A DNA stretch of 64,000 bases from Paraburkholderia sp. (GCF_024281035.1 NZ_JAMXLH010000004.1:1-64000); one strand, 5' to 3'. Shown: positions 17,705 through 27,132, numbered from the stretch's first letter. Program-made: numbers and translations. Notes: generated from the letters alone by a model not told the origin.

Positions 17705-18190
17705 TCAGTCTTGCTGCGCGCGCACCTTCTTGAGCAGCTTCGTCGTCGAGCGATCGTGCTCGAACGGAATCGCGAGCGCCGTTCCGCCCCAGCCGCGCAC
17801 GAGCGCCGATTCGGGTAGCGCGTCCATATCGTAGTCGCCGCCCTTCACGAGCACGTCGGGGCGCAGCGCCCCAATCAGTTCGACCGGCGTGCGCTCGCCG
17901 AAACACACGACCCAGTCCACGCTCTCCAGCGCCGCGAGCAGCGCCATGCGATCGTTTTCCGTGTTGATCGGCCGGTCGTCGCCCTTGCCGAGCATGCGCA
18001 CCGATGCATCGCTATTCACGCCGACAATCAGCGTCGCGCCCAGCGCCTTCGCGTCGGCGAGATAGGTCACGTGGCCGCGATGAAGGATGTCGAAGACGCC
18101 GTTGGTGAAAACCACCGGCGCGACGAGCGTCGGGCGCAGTTGCGCGAGCGCCTCGCGCGTCGTGATCTTGCGTTCGAAGGATGCGGGCAT
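17705..18190 (-). CDS. rfaE2: D-glycero-beta-D-manno-heptose 1-phosphate adenylyltransferase
   Basis: Makes ADP-heptose for the LPS inner core. 161 residues from ATG 18190, corresponding to the C-terminal (adenylyltransferase) half of E. coli HldE; the kinase half is not next to it, as is usual in Burkholderia where rfaE is split. Nucleotidyltransferase motifs: FTNGVFDILHRGH (HxGH), GVNSDASVRMLGKG, KGGDYD and the C-terminal RSTTKLL. It is convergent with the 79-residue gene. A longer frame to 18244 would read through a 13-bp repeat array and is less likely. Confidence 0.93.
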   Translation of the reverse strand: MPASFERKITTREALAQLRPTLVAPVVFTNGVFDILHRGHVTYLADAKALGATLIVGVNSDASVRMLGKGDDRPINTENDRMALLAALESVDWVVCFGERTPVELIGALRPDVLVKGGDYDMDALPESALVRGWGGTALAIPFEHDRSTTKLLKKVRAQQD

Positions 18191-18208
18191 CGAAGAGAAC
18201 TCGATAAA

Positions 18209-18247
18209 GAAAGGCCAACGAGAAAGGCCGACCGGAAAGGCCAACGG
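18209..18247. repeat. Three tandem 13-bp units upstream of rfaE2
   Basis: GAAAGGCC starts at 18209, 18222 and 18235, followed by AACGA, GACCG and AACGG: an exact 13-bp period. The array fills the space between the upstream terminator and the rfaE2 start, so it would lie in the rfaE2 leader or promoter. Confidence 0.85.
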
Positions 18248-18250
18248 AAA

Positions 18251-18278
18251 CGGCCCGGCGCGCTAACGTGCCGGGCCG
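18251..18278 (-). terminator. Terminator after the ferritin-like gene
   Basis: Perfect 9-bp stem CGGCCCGGC/GCCGGGCCG (18251-18259 with 18270-18278) followed on the minus strand by TTTCC. It has only a short T-run, so it may be moderate in strength. Confidence 0.65.
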
Positions 18279-18332
18279 TCGTGAATTCGCGCCGCACGCC
18301 GGCCGGGCCGGGCGGCGGCGCATGGTCGGGCG

Positions 18333-19205
18333 TCAGGCGGGTTGTTGCCCCGTGCCTTGTTCGGCCTGCAGGCGCAACGTCACTTCCTTGCGATAGCGGT
18401 TCAGTTCCTGCGCCGTGGTGAACGTGCGCTCGAACAGGATCGACAGGTTGTGGAGGATACGCTCGATGACCTTCTTTTCCCAGCCGTCGTCGAAGCGGAT
18501 CTGCTCGTCGAGCCAGCGCTCGAGCCATTCCGGATCGGGCAGACGCGACTGCACCGTATCGCGCGGGAAGAGCGACTGGTTCACGTGCAGGTTGGTCGGG
18601 TGCAGCGGCTTGTCGGTGCGGCGCGCCGAGGCCATCAGCACGCCGATCTTCGCGAACGCCGCGCGTGCGGCATCGCCGAAGTTCGTGAGCGCCTTCTTCA
18701 TGTAGCGCAGGTAGGCGCCGCCGTGGCGCGCTTCGTCGCGCGAGATGGTTTCGTAGATGGCCTTGATGACCGGCTCCGTGTGCCATTCGGCAGCGCGGCG
18801 ATACCAGTGGTTCAGGCGGATTTCACCGCAGAAGTGCAGCATCAGCGTTTCGAGCGGCGGCGCCGGATCGAACTCGAAGCGCACCGCGTGCAGTTCGTCT
18901 TCGGTCGGCACGAGTTCCGGCCTGAAGCGGCGCAGGTACTCCATCAGCACGAGCGCATGCTTTTGCTCCTCGAAGAACCACACGCTCATGAACGCGGAAA
19001 AGTCGCTGTCGTCATGGTTGTCGCGCAGGAACATCTCGGTGGCCGGCAGCGCCGACCATTCCGTGATGGCGTTCATCTTGATTGTTTGGGCCTGCTCGTC
19101 GGTGAGGAGCGACGCGTCGAATTTGTCCCAGGGAATGTCCTTCTCCATGTCCCATCGGACCGATTCGAGCGATTTGTAAAGTTCCGGATAAAGCATCGTG
19201 TTCAT
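18333..19205 (-). CDS. Ferritin-like diiron protein (acyl-ACP desaturase type)
   Basis: 290 residues from ATG 19205, all-helical. Two metal-binding motifs, EEQKH (WFFEEQKHALVLMEY) and DEARH (SRDEARHGGAYLRYM), match the ExxH pairs of the ferritin-like/FA_desaturase_2 superfamily, with additional candidate ligands in PATEMFL and CGEIRLNHWYRR. The best guess is a cytoplasmic oxygen-activating diiron enzyme acting on acyl chains or similar. No ACP or reductase gene is adjacent. The substrate is unknown. Confidence 0.82.
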   Translation of the reverse strand: MNTMLYPELYKSLESVRWDMEKDIPWDKFDASLLTDEQAQTIKMNAITEWSALPATEMFLRDNHDDSDFSAFMSVWFFEEQKHALVLMEYLRRFRPELVPTEDELHAVRFEFDPAPPLETLMLHFCGEIRLNHWYRRAAEWHTEPVIKAIYETISRDEARHGGAYLRYMKKALTNFGDAARAAFAKIGVLMASARRTDKPLHPTNLHVNQSLFPRDTVQSRLPDPEWLERWLDEQIRFDDGWEKKVIERILHNLSILFERTFTTAQELNRYRKEVTLRLQAEQGTGQQPA

Positions 19206-19679
19206 AGTCCCGCCCCTGATCTGCGCATGACGTGCGCATGACGATTTCGTAGCGTGCCGCGCGCTGCGTTGAATCACGCGGCGCGCAGGCGAAAGCTTTC
19301 GATTTTACGCGGTAATCGGCCGCCCAGACGCGCGCCGCAGCAGTCTCGCGCCTGCCGCAAGGCGATCCGCGATGTCCGGATGAAAGGTTCGCTGTCGAGC
19401 CTGCGCGTCGACCCTGGACGCAGACACCATTCCTGAAACCCCGCTGCCGGTGCATCCGCCGGGCATCGTTCACGTCGCCGGGCTTGCCTGACACCCTTGT
19501 TTGACACCCGGCCAGCCGCTGCTGCAAACACCATGCGACATATTGCCGCACCACTGCCGTCTGTCGTGTCCAGAACACACCCGGCTTCCAGTATGAAGTG
19601 GGCGCGAAGTGGACAAAATCACGCCAAACAACGTCCAAAACAGCCGAAAAACCTTACATCAGCATAGCATGCAGACCTT
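19206..19679. other. 474-bp gap between patatin and ferritin-like genes
   Basis: No gene or clear terminator. The half next to 19660 is more AT-rich and may hold the promoter of the ferritin-like gene; no consensus pair is convincing. Confidence 0.5.
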
Positions 19680-20888
19680 TCAGCCCCGGCGCGCAGCCTC
19701 TGGGCGGACCGGTTCGCCACCTGCAGGAGGTTTGAGCCAGGTCAATAGCACCTCGCGCTGCGCGAGCGTGTCCTGATAGCCGAGTTCAATCAGTTCGCAG
19801 GTAAACGCCCGCTCGAACAGGAGGTAGCTCGCGAATGCGGCCCCCGAAGCGCGATTGCCGCCCACGGCGCCCAGCAGCATGCGCACCGACGCGGGCAATT
19901 CCAGCAGATGCCGCGCGGCGATCAATTCGATGCGCCTGCGCGGCGCGATCGTCAGGACGTCGACGTGATGCCAGGCGCTCTCGGGTTCGACCGTGTGCGG
20001 CAGCTGCAGCACCACCCGGTTGATGTGCTCGAGGCGCTCGATATCGGCGCCGAGCGAATCGAGGAACACGCTCGCGAGCACCTGCTGGCCGATCTGCGCG
20101 AGCGACGGATAGACGTCGATGTCGGGGCGCGCGGCGGGCACCTCGGGCGACGGCGCGCCGGCACCGATCACGACGATGCGCCGTGCGCCGAAGTGAATGG
20201 CGGGACTGAGCGGCGCGATCTGGCGAATCGAACCGTCGCCGAAATATTCGTGGCGGCCGTCGAGTTCGAGTCGCACGGCGGGAAACACATACGGAATCGA
20301 CGCCGACGCGAGCAGATGCGCGGGCGTGAGCGCCACCATGCGCGCCGTGCGCTGGGCGCGGCGCCAGGCGCTGATCGGCTCGCTGGCCTGATAAAAGGTC
20401 AGATGCCGCCCCGACGAATAACTGATCGCCGTGACGGCGAGCGCGTGCAGACGCCGCTCGTCGAGCATCTGCTCGATGCGGTGAAAGTTCATCGTGCGCG
20501 CGAGCAGGTGTTCGAGCGGCCCGTTGTCGAGCAGCGTGCGCGGCATGCGGCGCGCCGCGAAGCCGAACGTGGCCCAGCCGAACGCGAGCGCCGCGAGCCA
20601 GCGCGCGCCCGCTGCGGCGACGCCTGGCCAGTCCGTGCGATAGACCTGATCGGCGGTGATGTTCGACCAGACGTCGACGAGGCGCGCCGCGCCCTGCGCG
20701 AAATGGTCCGCGTGACTGGCGATCGACGTCGCGTTGATCGCCCCGGCCGAGGTGCCGCAGATGACCGTGAACGGCATCTCGCGGCGCTCGGGCGCGGCTT
20801 CCTGCGCAAGCTCGGCAAGGGCGCGCAGCGCGCCGGCCTGGTAGGCCGCGCGTGCGCCTCCGCCCATCATCACGAGCGCAAGCCGCAT
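19680..20888 (-). CDS. Patatin-like phospholipase
   Basis: 402-residue lipid acyl hydrolase of the patatin family. The oxyanion loop MMGGGARAAYQAG lies at 7-19, the nucleophile elbow GTSAG at 45-49 (Ser47) and the catalytic aspartate in FGDGSIRQIAPLSPAIHFGA (Asp218), giving the expected Ser-Asp dyad. No signal peptide, so it is probably cytoplasmic or membrane-peripheral. It follows phaM by 56 bases on the same strand and may act on granule or membrane lipids. The C-terminal 100 residues (IELIAARHLLELPASVRMLLG onward) are a conserved extension of this bacterial subgroup. Confidence 0.92.
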   Translation of the reverse strand: MRLALVMMGGGARAAYQAGALRALAELAQEAAPERREMPFTVICGTSAGAINATSIASHADHFAQGAARLVDVWSNITADQVYRTDWPGVAAAGARWLAALAFGWATFGFAARRMPRTLLDNGPLEHLLARTMNFHRIEQMLDERRLHALAVTAISYSSGRHLTFYQASEPISAWRRAQRTARMVALTPAHLLASASIPYVFPAVRLELDGRHEYFGDGSIRQIAPLSPAIHFGARRIVVIGAGAPSPEVPAARPDIDVYPSLAQIGQQVLASVFLDSLGADIERLEHINRVVLQLPHTVEPESAWHHVDVLTIAPRRRIELIAARHLLELPASVRMLLGAVGGNRASGAAFASYLLFERAFTCELIELGYQDTLAQREVLLTWLKPPAGGEPVRPEAARRG

Positions 20889-20944
20889 GATGCCGACGCT
20901 CCCCGTGTGCGCTCTCGCGCAGGTTCAACCGTGCGCCGCGCGCC

Positions 20945-21691
20945 TCACTCGGGCTGCACCGGCGCCTTCTTCGTGCCGCGCGGCGCGGACGTCTTGCCCG
21001 CGCTGCGCTTCGCCGCGGGCTTGGCGGCGGCGTCCGCGCTCGCCTGCGCCGCCGCCGTGGCGGCTGCCGTCGCGGCTGCCGTAGCGGCTTCCTGAGCAGC
21101 CTCGGCCGCAGCCGCGGGCTGCGTCATGGCGAACTGCGCAAGCTGATTGAATTGCGACTGGAGCATGTTCCACCACGCGGAGGCGTCGAAGCCCGGCGGC
21201 TGTGCGCCGTCCTCTCCGGCCGCCTCGGCCGCGGGCGGCGGCTCGGGCGCGGCCTTCGCACCGGCGTGCGCCGAAGTGTTCGCCGACGCGTGCGACGAGG
21301 CGCTCTCCGACGAGGAGGACGACGAGGACGGCGACATCTGCGACTGCGCGAACGCGCCGAACGCGCGCAGCGTCGAGAGCGTGGCGCGCTGCACTTCGAG
21401 CGCCTGGATCGACGACTGCAGCATGCTCAGGTTCAGCTTGAGCCATTGCTCGACGGCGCGCAGATCGGTGATGCGCTTGTCCAGTTCTTCGATATTGGTG
21501 AGCGGGGCCATCATGTCGGACATCATCGACAGCGACGGCCCGAAGCCCTGCGCCATGCCCGGCTCGCTGCCCGGAAACGCGCTGCCGAAGGGCGTGAGGC
21601 GCATCATCCCCCACATGCGATCGAGCATTTCGGCGGGCGGGAAACCGGGGAAGCCCGGGAACGGCGGCACTGAGCCTGCTGGGTCGGTCAT
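20945..21691 (-). CDS. phaM: PhaM family PHA-granule regulatory protein
   Basis: 248 residues. The N-terminal part ([28 protein letters not shown]) and the helical middle ([38 protein letters not shown]) match the PhaM family, which in Ralstonia activates PHA synthase and ties granules to the nucleoid. Then come a poly-Ser linker (about 122-140), the segment [19 protein letters not shown], an Ala-rich repeat (AATAA units) and a basic Lys/Arg/Pro tail suited to DNA binding. Start ATG 21691. Confidence 0.8.
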   Translation of the reverse strand: MTDPAGSVPPFPGFPGFPPAEMLDRMWGMMRLTPFGSAFPGSEPGMAQGFGPSLSMMSDMMAPLTNIEELDKRITDLRAVEQWLKLNLSMLQSSIQALEVQRATLSTLRAFGAFAQSQMSPSSSSSSSESASSHASANTSAHAGAKAAPEPPPAAEAAGEDGAQPPGFDASAWWNMLQSQFNQLAQFAMTQPAAAAEAAQEAATAAATAAATAAAQASADAAAKPAAKRSAGKTSAPRGTKKAPVQPE

Positions 21692-21838
21692 GCGGATCTC
21701 CTCGCACGGTTGGAGGTCAAGTGAGAACACTGGTGTCCGATCATACCCCGCAGACCGTGCCGTGCGCGATGCCCCGCGCCCGCGTCCGCCAGCCTGCCCT
21801 TTATTGACGTTGTGGACGTTGTCGACGTTGAGCGGACA

Positions 21839-22693
21839 TCAAGGGCCGAACAGGTCGGCAGAAGGATCGCCGAACGGATCGCCCCCGGGAAAATCCGGCG
21901 CGCGCCGCTCGCGCAGCGACTTCACGCCCTCGTGCACATCCGGCCCCGCGAAGCCCATGAATTCGAGCGCGAGCGACGTGTCGAAAGTCGGTCCGGCCAT
22001 GCGCAGCCAGTTGTTGAGCGCGTATTTGGTCCAGCGCACGGCGGTCTGCGAGCCGTTCGCGAGCCGCGCAGCCACCTCGAACGCCTTCGGCAGCAGGTCG
22101 CTTTCGTCGACCGCCAGCGAGACGAGGCCGATGCGCTCCGCCTCCTCGCCGCTCACCGGCTCGCACAGCAGCAGGTAGTACTTCGCCTTCGCCATGCCGC
22201 ACAGCAACGGCCACACGATCGCCGCATGATCGCCCGCGGCGACGCCCAGGCGCGTATGACCGTCGATGATGCGCGCGGTCTTCGCCGCAATCGAGATGTC
22301 GGCGAGCAGGCCCGCGACAAGCCCCGCGCCCACGGCCGGGCCGTGCATCGCCGAAACGACCGGTTTGCTGCAATTGATCACGTTGTAGACGAGGTCGCGC
22401 GCCTCGCGCCACACGCGCGCGCGCACGTCGAAATGCGTGGCCATGTCCTCGACGAGCTGCAGATCGCCGCCCGCCGAAAAACCCTTGCCCTCGCCGCGGA
22501 TCAGCGCAACGCGCGCATCGGGATCGCGGTCCACGTCGCGCCAGATTTGCGCGAGTTCGCGGTGCATGTCGGCGTTCGCGGTCGCGAGCGCGCTCTTGTT
22601 CGCGCCTTCGCCGCTCATCACGATTTCGACGATGCCGTGCTCGTGCCGCTGCACACGCAGGGCGCGATAGCGGGCGTAGAAGGGATCGTTCAT
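21839..22693 (-). CDS. Enoyl-CoA hydratase/isomerase family protein
   Basis: 284-residue crotonase-fold protein. The oxyanion-hole segments are present ([13 protein letters not shown] and [18 protein letters not shown]). The usual catalytic glutamate segment is replaced by [13 protein letters not shown], so the exact reaction is uncertain; a hydratase, isomerase or hydrolase on acyl-CoA is possible. C-terminus Gly/Asp/Pro-rich ([16 protein letters not shown]). It follows the fumarylacetoacetase-family gene by 47 bases and is probably co-transcribed with it in a catabolic operon. Confidence 0.88.
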   Translation of the reverse strand: MNDPFYARYRALRVQRHEHGIVEIVMSGEGANKSALATANADMHRELAQIWRDVDRDPDARVALIRGEGKGFSAGGDLQLVEDMATHFDVRARVWREARDLVYNVINCSKPVVSAMHGPAVGAGLVAGLLADISIAAKTARIIDGHTRLGVAAGDHAAIVWPLLCGMAKAKYYLLLCEPVSGEEAERIGLVSLAVDESDLLPKAFEVAARLANGSQTAVRWTKYALNNWLRMAGPTFDTSLALEFMGFAGPDVHEGVKSLRERRAPDFPGGDPFGDPSADLFGP

Positions 22694-22740
22694 GCGCGGG
22701 TTCTCCTTGCTTCGGATGGCTGACGACTTTTAAGCCACGC

Positions 22741-23733
22741 TCATGCCGCTTCATGCAGCGGCGCGACCGCCTGGTCGATCGCACCGAAAATCGACTTGCC
22801 TGCCGCGTCGAGCATCTCGATCTTCACCGTATCGCCGAACTTCATGAATTCCGTGCTCGCTTCGCCGTGCTCGATCGTTTCGAGGCAGCGCTTTTCGGCG
22901 ATGCAGCAGTAGCCGCGCTTCGCGTCCTTGTTCGAGACCGTGCCCGAACCGACGATCGCGCCCGCACGCAGATTGCGCGTCTTCGCCGCGTGTGCGATCA
23001 GCTGGCCGAAGTGGAACACCATGTCCGTGCCCGCGTCGGGCTGGCCGACCTTCTTCCCGTTCCAGTGAACCAGCATCGGCAGATGCACGCGGCCCTCGCG
23101 CCAGTGCTCGCCGAGTTCGTCGGGCGTCACCGCGACGGGCGCGAACGACGTGGCCGGCTTGCTCTGGAAAAAGCCGAAACCCTTCGCGAGTTCCGCGGGA
23201 ATCAGGTGGCGCAACGACACGTCGTTGGCGAGCGTGACGAGGCGCACCGCCTTGAGCGCGCCCTCGGGCGTGGTGCCCATCGGCACGTCGCCGGTGATCA
23301 CCGCCACCTCGGCCTCGAAGTCGATGCCGAACGCTTCGGACGCGCACACGATGTCGTCGGCGGGGCCGATGAAGTCGTCGCTGCCGCCCTGGTACATGAG
23401 CGGATCGGTCCAGAACTCGGGCGGCATTTCGGCGCCGCGCGCGCGGCGCACGAGTTCGACGTGGTTCACATACGCCGAGCCGTCCGCCCATTGATAGGCG
23501 CGCGGCAGCGGCGCCATGCAGTTGCGCGCATCGAAACTGAAGCTGTTGCGCTCGCGGCCATGGTTGAGCGCATCGTAGAGATCGAGCAGTTGCGGCGCGT
23601 AAAAGCGCCAGTCGTCGAGCACGCGTTGCAGCGTAGGCGCGATCGTGTCGGCGATGGCGGCGGTGCGCAGGTCGCGGGAGACGACGATCAATTGGCCGTC
23701 GCGCGTGCCGTCCTTCAGCGTGGCGAGTTTCAT
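22741..23733 (-). CDS. Fumarylacetoacetate hydrolase (FAH) family protein
   Basis: 330 residues, cytoplasmic, metal-dependent C-C bond hydrolase fold. The family metal ligands are in IDFEAEVAVITGDVPMG (ExE) and the downstream aspartates, with conserved LVHWNGKKVG, LRAGAIVGSGTVSNKD and IEMLDAAGKSIFGAIDQ. It is shorter than eukaryotic FAH (about 420) and could act in tyrosine/homogentisate or other aromatic meta-cleavage pathways. Start ATG 23733 (MKLATLKDGTRDGQL); first gene of a two-gene operon with the crotonase. Confidence 0.9.
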   Translation of the reverse strand: MKLATLKDGTRDGQLIVVSRDLRTAAIADTIAPTLQRVLDDWRFYAPQLLDLYDALNHGRERNSFSFDARNCMAPLPRAYQWADGSAYVNHVELVRRARGAEMPPEFWTDPLMYQGGSDDFIGPADDIVCASEAFGIDFEAEVAVITGDVPMGTTPEGALKAVRLVTLANDVSLRHLIPAELAKGFGFFQSKPATSFAPVAVTPDELGEHWREGRVHLPMLVHWNGKKVGQPDAGTDMVFHFGQLIAHAAKTRNLRAGAIVGSGTVSNKDAKRGYCCIAEKRCLETIEHGEASTEFMKFGDTVKIEMLDAAGKSIFGAIDQAVAPLHEAA

Positions 23734-23771
23734 AAAAGCGGGCGTTGTTCGTATGACGATGGAGGAAATGT

Positions 23772-23801
23772 ATTCTACGATGGTGAATCGGCCCGGCCCA
23801 A
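23772..23801 (-). promoter_or_regulatory. Candidate promoter of the FAH-crotonase operon
   Basis: Minus strand TTGGGC (plus 23796-23801), 18-bp spacer, TAGAAT (plus 23772-23777); the predicted start is about 30 bases before the ATG. Confidence 0.4.
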
Positions 23802-23870
23802 GAGGACTCAAGCGGGCCCGAGCGCGCCATGTCACAGTAACGTTCATCCTATACCGCCCCATTCCAGCCG

Positions 23871-25301
23871 ATGCCGACCGCCACCGCCCCGATCCGCCCC
23901 GAGCGAACCGGCTCCGACCAGCCGCGCAGCGCGCGCGCGTGGCGCTGGGTGGCGGTATTCATCGCGGTAGCGATCCTGCACGGGCTCGCCGTGGGGTGGT
24001 TCGAGCGGCACCGCGATGTGGCGCCGCCTGCGTCCGCCGCGCACGTGCCGGTTCAGGTTGCGCTGCTCAAGCCCGCGCGCATCGAACGCGAAGCACCGCC
24101 CGCAACAGCCGCCGCCGCGCCGAAACCGGCCACGCACCGCGTGCGCCACACGCCGCACGACGCGCATGCGCTCCATGCCATTACGCCGCCTGGGCCGCAC
24201 CGACCGCCCCGGCCGCATCCCAAGGTCCCGGCCGAACCGCCCGCATCGAGCGCAGCCGCCACCACCGCGCCGTCCGACGACGCTGCCGCCAGCAGCGCAG
24301 CAGCAAGCGCCAGCCCGGGCGGCAGTACGAATGCCGCGTCGGACAACGGCAATACGCCGTCGGCGCCCGCGGCGAGCGCATCGCATGGCGTGAAGTTCTC
24401 GGTCCCGCCCTCGGGCGACCTGCAGTACGACACGTTCTACAACGGCGTGCGCAACCAGCCGGGCACGATCCACTGGAAGAGCGACGCGCAGCACTACGAG
24501 ATGGTGGTGTCGGTGCCGCTGCCGTTCGTGGGTACGTTGAGCTGGACGAGCCGCGGTCGTGTGGACGCGTTCGGCCTCGCGCCGGACCAGTACATCGAAA
24601 AGCGCGGCCATCGCCCCTCGGACGTGACGGTCTTCAACCGCAACGACAAGCAGATCGTGTTCACGCGCACGCCGAACTCGCTCGCGTTGCCCGACGGCGC
24701 ACAGGATCGCTTCAGCATGGTCATGCAACTCGCGAGTCTCGTTCGCGGCGACCCAGGCACGTACCAGCCCGGCGTCACGCGCGCGTTCTACGTCGCCGAC
24801 AACGATAGCGGCGAAGACTGGCCCGTGACGACGATCGGCGACGAAACCGTGCAGACGAACCACGGCTTCGTGACGGCCCGCCACTTCATGCGGCTGCCGC
24901 GCCACGAAGGCGACAAGCGGCGCATCGACGTGTGGCTCGCGCCGTCGCTCGACTGGCTGCCGGTGCGGCTCGTGCAGACCGAACCCAACGGCACCGAATT
25001 CGAGTTGCTGTGGCGCGGCGCGCTGGCGTCGCCTGCATCGAACGAAGCGAGCAAACCCGGCAGCGGCGACGTAGCCGGCGACGTAGCCGGCGACACGGCC
25101 AGCGCCGCCGCGCCCGCGATGGACACGGCGCCAGCCGACGCATCGGCCACGGCGCCCGGCGACACGGCGTCCGAACCATCGGCACCGCCCGCCGCATCCG
25201 AACCGGTTGCACCCGCGCCCGCCGCATCAGAACCGGTTGCGCCCTCGTCCGCCGCGACGACGCCGCAGCCGCCAGACAGCGAAGCGCCCACGCAGCCTTG
25301 A
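23871..25301 (+). CDS. DUF3108 domain protein, membrane-anchored
   Basis: 476 residues. A short cytoplasmic start, one hydrophobic segment (about 24-40, VAVFIAVAILHGLAVGWF), then a Pro/Ala/His-rich linker to about 180, the beta-rich DUF3108 domain (about 182-385, from GDLQYDTFYNGVRNQPGTI to LVQTEPNGTEFELLW), and an Ala/Pro/Asp-rich tail containing short repeats (GDVA twice; ASEPVAP twice). The family is periplasmic and of unknown function; the layout resembles TonB-like spanning proteins. Start ATG 23871, divergent from the FAH gene. Confidence 0.85.
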   Translation: MPTATAPIRPERTGSDQPRSARAWRWVAVFIAVAILHGLAVGWFERHRDVAPPASAAHVPVQVALLKPARIEREAPPATAAAAPKPATHRVRHTPHDAHALHAITPPGPHRPPRPHPKVPAEPPASSAAATTAPSDDAAASSAAASASPGGSTNAASDNGNTPSAPAASASHGVKFSVPPSGDLQYDTFYNGVRNQPGTIHWKSDAQHYEMVVSVPLPFVGTLSWTSRGRVDAFGLAPDQYIEKRGHRPSDVTVFNRNDKQIVFTRTPNSLALPDGAQDRFSMVMQLASLVRGDPGTYQPGVTRAFYVADNDSGEDWPVTTIGDETVQTNHGFVTARHFMRLPRHEGDKRRIDVWLAPSLDWLPVRLVQTEPNGTEFELLWRGALASPASNEASKPGSGDVAGDVAGDTASAAAPAMDTAPADASATAPGDTASEPSAPPAASEPVAPAPAASEPVAPSSAATTPQPPDSEAPTQP

Positions 25302-25713
25302 GTTTGTGAATCCCGCAAGCGCGCCGGGCAAAACAAGCCGGTAACACACGCTCACAAACGCGCGTCGCCAGTCGGCCCACGTTCCGGCAAGCATGCGGGA
25401 AATAGCGCATACTCGGTTCACTGAAAGCGAGCTTTATCGACCGCAACGTTCGTGCACCGTTCGTCATGAAGCCGCGCATCCTGAAGCGCCCTGAAGCGCT
25501 CCGCGGCACTTCGCGCGCTGTCCTTCGTGAAGCTAAGAGCAGACAAAAGATCGAGGCACGCCGTTCAACCCTGGTTCGAGGACCGCATTCAGCACCGCAG
25601 CGCAATTCGTCCCGCGTATGTTCGATGCGCGCGGGTTGCTCCACCAGCGTGACGTTCACGCAGCACCTCGCAAACCGCCTGACTTCCTGCCCCGCAACGT
25701 GAAGGAGGAAACC
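25302..25713. other. 412-bp gap upstream of the enol-lactonase-like gene
   Basis: A 78-codon open frame (25466-25702) is present, but its composition (Arg/Ser/Thr-rich, no domain, no ribosome-binding site) looks random. No clear promoter or terminator seen. Confidence 0.45.
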
Positions 25714-26502
25714 ATGCAAGTGAGCGTCAACGGCATCGACACGCACTACGTCCTCGACGCGCGCAGCGGCGGTCCTTCGCTCACGTTCGTGCATCAGCTC
25801 GGCGGCGATCTCACTGTGTGGGACGCGCTGGCCGGTCACTTCCGGCATCGCTACAACGTGCTGCGCTACGACGTGCGCGGTCACGGCGCGAGCGCCGTTT
25901 CGCGCGAAGCGTTCGGCTTCGCACAGCTAGCCGCCGATCTCGGCGCGATCCTCGATGCAAACAGCGTAACGACGACGCACCTCGTCGGCGTGTCGATGGG
26001 CGGCATGATCGCGCAACAGTTCGCAATCGAGTATCCGTCACGCGTGCTCTCGCTCACGCTGTGCGACACGTCGAGCCGCACGCCGCACGAAGCGCACACG
26101 ATGTGGACCGAGCGCGCCGCGCTCGTGCGCCGCGAAGGCACGGCGGTGCTCGCGAGCGCGACGATGGAGCGCTGGTTCACGCCCGATTTCCGCCGCATGC
26201 ACGGCGACACGGTCGAGCAAATTTGTGACGTTTTATTACGCACAGCTTCGGAAGGCTATGCAATGGCGTGCGAGGCGCTACGCGAATTCGACGTGCACGA
26301 GCGGCTCGCGCAACTGCGCATGCCCGTGCTCGCAGTCGCCGGACGATACGACAGCGGCACGCCGGTTGCGCTTACGCAGGCGCTCGCCCTGGCCATCGCG
26401 GGCGCGCGTTTCGAGGTCCTCGATGCGGCACATCTGGCCCCTGTAGAGGAATCGCATCGATTCACGGCGTTGCTTGAAACGTTTTTGCGGCAGTCGGTCT
26501 AA
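25714..26502 (+). CDS. Alpha/beta hydrolase, 3-oxoadipate enol-lactonase (PcaD)-like
   Basis: 262 residues with a strong GGAGGAA site before ATG 25714. The oxyanion segment HQLGGDLTVWD and nucleophile GVSMGG (Ser94) fit the 3-oxoadipate enol-lactonase subgroup, with an acid in AGRYDSGTP and the histidine in DAAHLAPVEE. In that pathway the enzyme hydrolyses the lactone of beta-ketoadipate, but no other pca genes are nearby, so a different ester or lactone substrate is possible. Confidence 0.82.
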   Translation: MQVSVNGIDTHYVLDARSGGPSLTFVHQLGGDLTVWDALAGHFRHRYNVLRYDVRGHGASAVSREAFGFAQLAADLGAILDANSVTTTHLVGVSMGGMIAQQFAIEYPSRVLSLTLCDTSSRTPHEAHTMWTERAALVRREGTAVLASATMERWFTPDFRRMHGDTVEQICDVLLRTASEGYAMACEALREFDVHERLAQLRMPVLAVAGRYDSGTPVALTQALALAIAGARFEVLDAAHLAPVEESHRFTALLETFLRQSV

Positions 26503-26669
26503 CAGCTACGACTGAAGGAGGGAGCAGCAGGAGAAGGCGGAAAGAAAAGGCCGAGTAGTACTGAAGAGCGGCTGAAGTGTGGTGATGCAGGCCCACTTGA
26601 ATTCCAGAACGAACGCTCCATTTATGCCGGTAAGGATGCGAGGGAGCACAGGAAAAAAGGAGTGTCGCC

Positions 26670-26927
26670 ATGCAAATGATCTACAACAGTCAGAACTATT
26701 GCGTTGTCGAGTTCCCGCCGCAAGACGGGCACGTCGTCATGAGTTCGGGCGGCTATGAAATCGTCGACAAAAACGCGCGCCGCGAGATCTTCATCGAAGG
26801 CGCGCTGGCGGCGAGTTTTCGCGAGCACGTGCAAAAGCTCATTGAGGAAGAGCCGTCGCTCGACGAGGTCGACGAGTTCCTCGGACAGTTCGACAGTCTC
26901 ATGCAGCAACCGGTGGTGCTTCACTAA
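26670..26927 (+). CDS. DUF3567 (BTH_I0359-type) protein
   Basis: 85-residue acidic cytoplasmic protein conserved across Burkholderiales, function unknown. Beta-rich start (MQMIYNSQNYCVVEFPP) and helical C-terminus (FREHVQKLIEEEPSLDEVDEFL). AAAAAAGGAGTG before ATG 26670 gives a strong ribosome-binding site. Single-gene unit with a strong terminator after it. Confidence 0.88.
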   Translation: MQMIYNSQNYCVVEFPPQDGHVVMSSGGYEIVDKNARREIFIEGALAASFREHVQKLIEEEPSLDEVDEFLGQFDSLMQQPVVLH

Positions 26928-26964
26928 CCTCGCGCACAGGCGGCACTCGAGCACACGCTCAGGG

Positions 26965-26994
26965 AACCCCGTCCGCTTCGGCGGACGGGGTTTT
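26965..26994 (+). terminator. Rho-independent terminator after the DUF3567 gene
   Basis: Perfect 12-bp stem AACCCCGTCCGC with its complement, UUCG-type tetraloop (26977-26980), then a T-run. Confidence 0.95.
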
Positions 26995-27079
26995 GCTTTT
27001 TGGGCCCGCCGTGCAGCGTGCTTCTCAGCATGACTTGCAGCGTGCTCCGCAGCGACCGACGGATCTGCCCGTCAGCCGC

Positions 27080-27085
27080 TACAAT
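27080..27085 (+). promoter_or_regulatory. TACAAT -10 box of metH
   Basis: TACAAT 47 bases before the first metH ATG, just after the preceding terminator; weak -35. The leader is too short to hold a cobalamin riboswitch. Confidence 0.45.
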
Positions 27086-27132
27086 AACGGGTTCTCCCCC
27101 CGTTCAACCGGCATCCAGCCCGCGCGCACCCC

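Noticed and set aside
19012-19638. 208-codon open frame across the ferritin-like gene start
   Set aside because: Overlaps the conserved ferritin-like protein in another frame and has no recognisable features.
25466-25702. 78-codon ORF before the enol-lactonase-like gene
   Set aside because: No ribosome-binding site, random composition, no domain.
26993-27132. Cobalamin or SAH/SAM riboswitch ahead of metH
   Set aside because: Only about 47 bases lie between the -10 box and the start codon, too short, and no characteristic paired elements are seen.
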